In this document: in pieces, positions 4,653 to 5,257 of the stretch
How positions within the stretch are numbered: the stretch's first letter is position 1
Layout of the letters: the number at the start of each line of letters is the position of its first letter
Assembly: GCA_937873105.1 (NCBI GenBank)
Contig: CALMWD010000019.1
Span: 1 to 5,257, forward strand
Origin: an uncultured Rhodanobacteraceae bacterium
GTDB taxonomy: Bacteria; Pseudomonadota; Gammaproteobacteria; Xanthomonadales; Ahniellaceae
Direction: 5' to 3'
Length of the DNA: 5,257 bases
The notes under the pieces: generated by a model
Seen by the model: the letters and a program-made list of their open reading frames with translations, nothing else
What the model was told of the DNA's origin: nothing
Databases searched by the model: none
Position numbers and translations under genes: made by a program

Positions 4653-5257
4653 TCAGGGCGTGTCGCCGGCCATCCAGGCCTCGATCTCGGCAATCGTGCG
4701 CGGCGCGGCCGCCGACAGGTTCTTCGGCGCGCCGGGGGTGACGAGGATGTCATCCTCGATGCGCACGCCGAGGTCGGCGTACTTCGTCAGCGCCGCATCG
4801 ATGCCGGCCCGTTCCGATTCCGGCAGGGCGAGATACGCCGGGTTCGCGCGCACATCGGCGGCGCGCACGTAGATGCCGGGTTCGCTGGTCACGATCCGGC
4901 CCGGCGCCAGCGGTTCGGCGCGGTCGTTGACGTCGTGCACGCGCAGCCCGAGGTCATGGCCGAGACCGTGCGGGAAATACATGCGCACCTGCTCGCGTTC
5001 GTTGCGGCTGATCAGGCCGAGGCGCAGCAGGTCCTCGCCGAGGATCCTGATCGCCGCTTCGTGCAGGTCGCGCATGTGGGCACCGGACTTCATCATCGCG
5101 ATGGTGGCGTCCTGCGCGCGCAGCACCGCCTCGTAGATCGCGCGTTGCTCGGGGCTGAAGCGGCCGTTCTGCGGATAGGTACGGGTGACGTCGGCGGTAT
5201 AGCCCTCGACCTCGGCGCCGATGTCGGTGAGCATCAGGCTGCCTGCGGGAATCGGAT
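4653..5257 (-). CDS. pepP: Xaa-Pro aminopeptidase (M24B), C-terminal catalytic part
   Basis: The last 200 residues of a pita-bread fold metallopeptidase that removes an N-terminal residue when proline follows. The start and N-terminal domain lie past the right edge. The first in-window ATG (5234) is internal: the frame stays open to the edge and reads PIPAGSL just before it, as expected inside the family. All five dinuclear-metal ligands are present, numbered from the first complete codon: D11 (LTDIG), D22 (ADVTRT), H100 (HGLGHDLG), E125 (SEPGIYV) and E167 (RIEDDI). The DVTRTYP and VHDV motifs are also typical. The C-terminus ends in an IEAWMAG helix, like PepP. Prolidase (Xaa-Pro dipeptidase) is the main alternative, since the missing N-terminal domain separates the two, so the symbol is provisional. 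fbp follows 108 nt downstream on the same strand. Confidence 0.9.
   Translation of the reverse strand, partial: PIPAGSLMLTDIGAEVEGYTADVTRTYPQNGRFSPEQRAIYEAVLRAQDATIAMMKSGAHMRDLHEAAIRILGEDLLRLGLISRNEREQVRMYFPHGLGHDLGLRVHDVNDRAEPLAPGRIVTSEPGIYVRAADVRANPAYLALPESERAGIDAALTKYADLGVRIEDDILVTPGAPKNLSAAAPRTIAEIEAWMAGDTP

Noticed and set aside
4633..4657. CCTGA/TCAGG inverted repeat overlapping the aminopeptidase stop codon as a terminator
   Set aside because: Only a 5-bp stem with a 15-nt loop and no U-run; not distinguishable from chance.
4653..5234. Complete aminopeptidase starting at ATG 5234
   Set aside because: That methionine is inside the conserved LMLTDIG strand and the frame stays open to the window edge, so it is internal.

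Overview
The window is high-GC bacterial chromosome with densely packed housekeeping genes. The N-terminus of the acetyl-CoA synthetase, the class I fructose-bisphosphatase and the Lgt-like/TlpA fusion all look most like gammaproteobacterial versions of the Lysobacterales (Xanthomonadales) type. That placement rests on recalled family resemblance, not on a search. I see no rRNA, tRNA, CRISPR array, insertion sequence, phage gene or other sign of transfer.

Layout from left to right. Positions 1-1176 hold a minus-strand block transcribed leftwards: a stand-alone GAF-domain protein, a 93-residue two-helix membrane protein, and the first 100 residues of acetyl-CoA synthetase, which runs off the left edge. 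The last two are only 4 nt apart, so they are probably translationally coupled. Positions 1177-1305 form a divergent control region with a perfect 10-bp inverted repeat. Positions 1306-1815 encode a plus-strand cytochrome b561 of the CybB type. Its stop lies 6 nt from the stop of a convergent minus-strand gene (1822-2643) that encodes a membrane-anchored TlpA-like thiol:disulfide protein with an Lgt-like N-terminal half. Positions 2743-3426 encode an exported protein of unknown function. Positions 3531-4544 encode fructose-1,6-bisphosphatase. Positions 4653-5257 carry the C-terminal catalytic part of an Xaa-Pro aminopeptidase whose start lies off the right edge.

Functional reading. Acetyl-CoA synthetase brings acetate into central metabolism and fructose-1,6-bisphosphatase is a committed step of gluconeogenesis, so both fit growth on non-sugar carbon. 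They are not in one operon here. Cytochrome b561 and the TlpA-like protein are both envelope redox proteins, but their convergent orientation argues against a shared transcript. No gap between genes exceeds 129 nt. I find no previously undescribed multi-gene system. The points most worth a second look are the dyad in the 1177-1305 gap, the GAF protein upstream of acs with its possibly leaderless start, and the Lgt-like/TlpA fusion.
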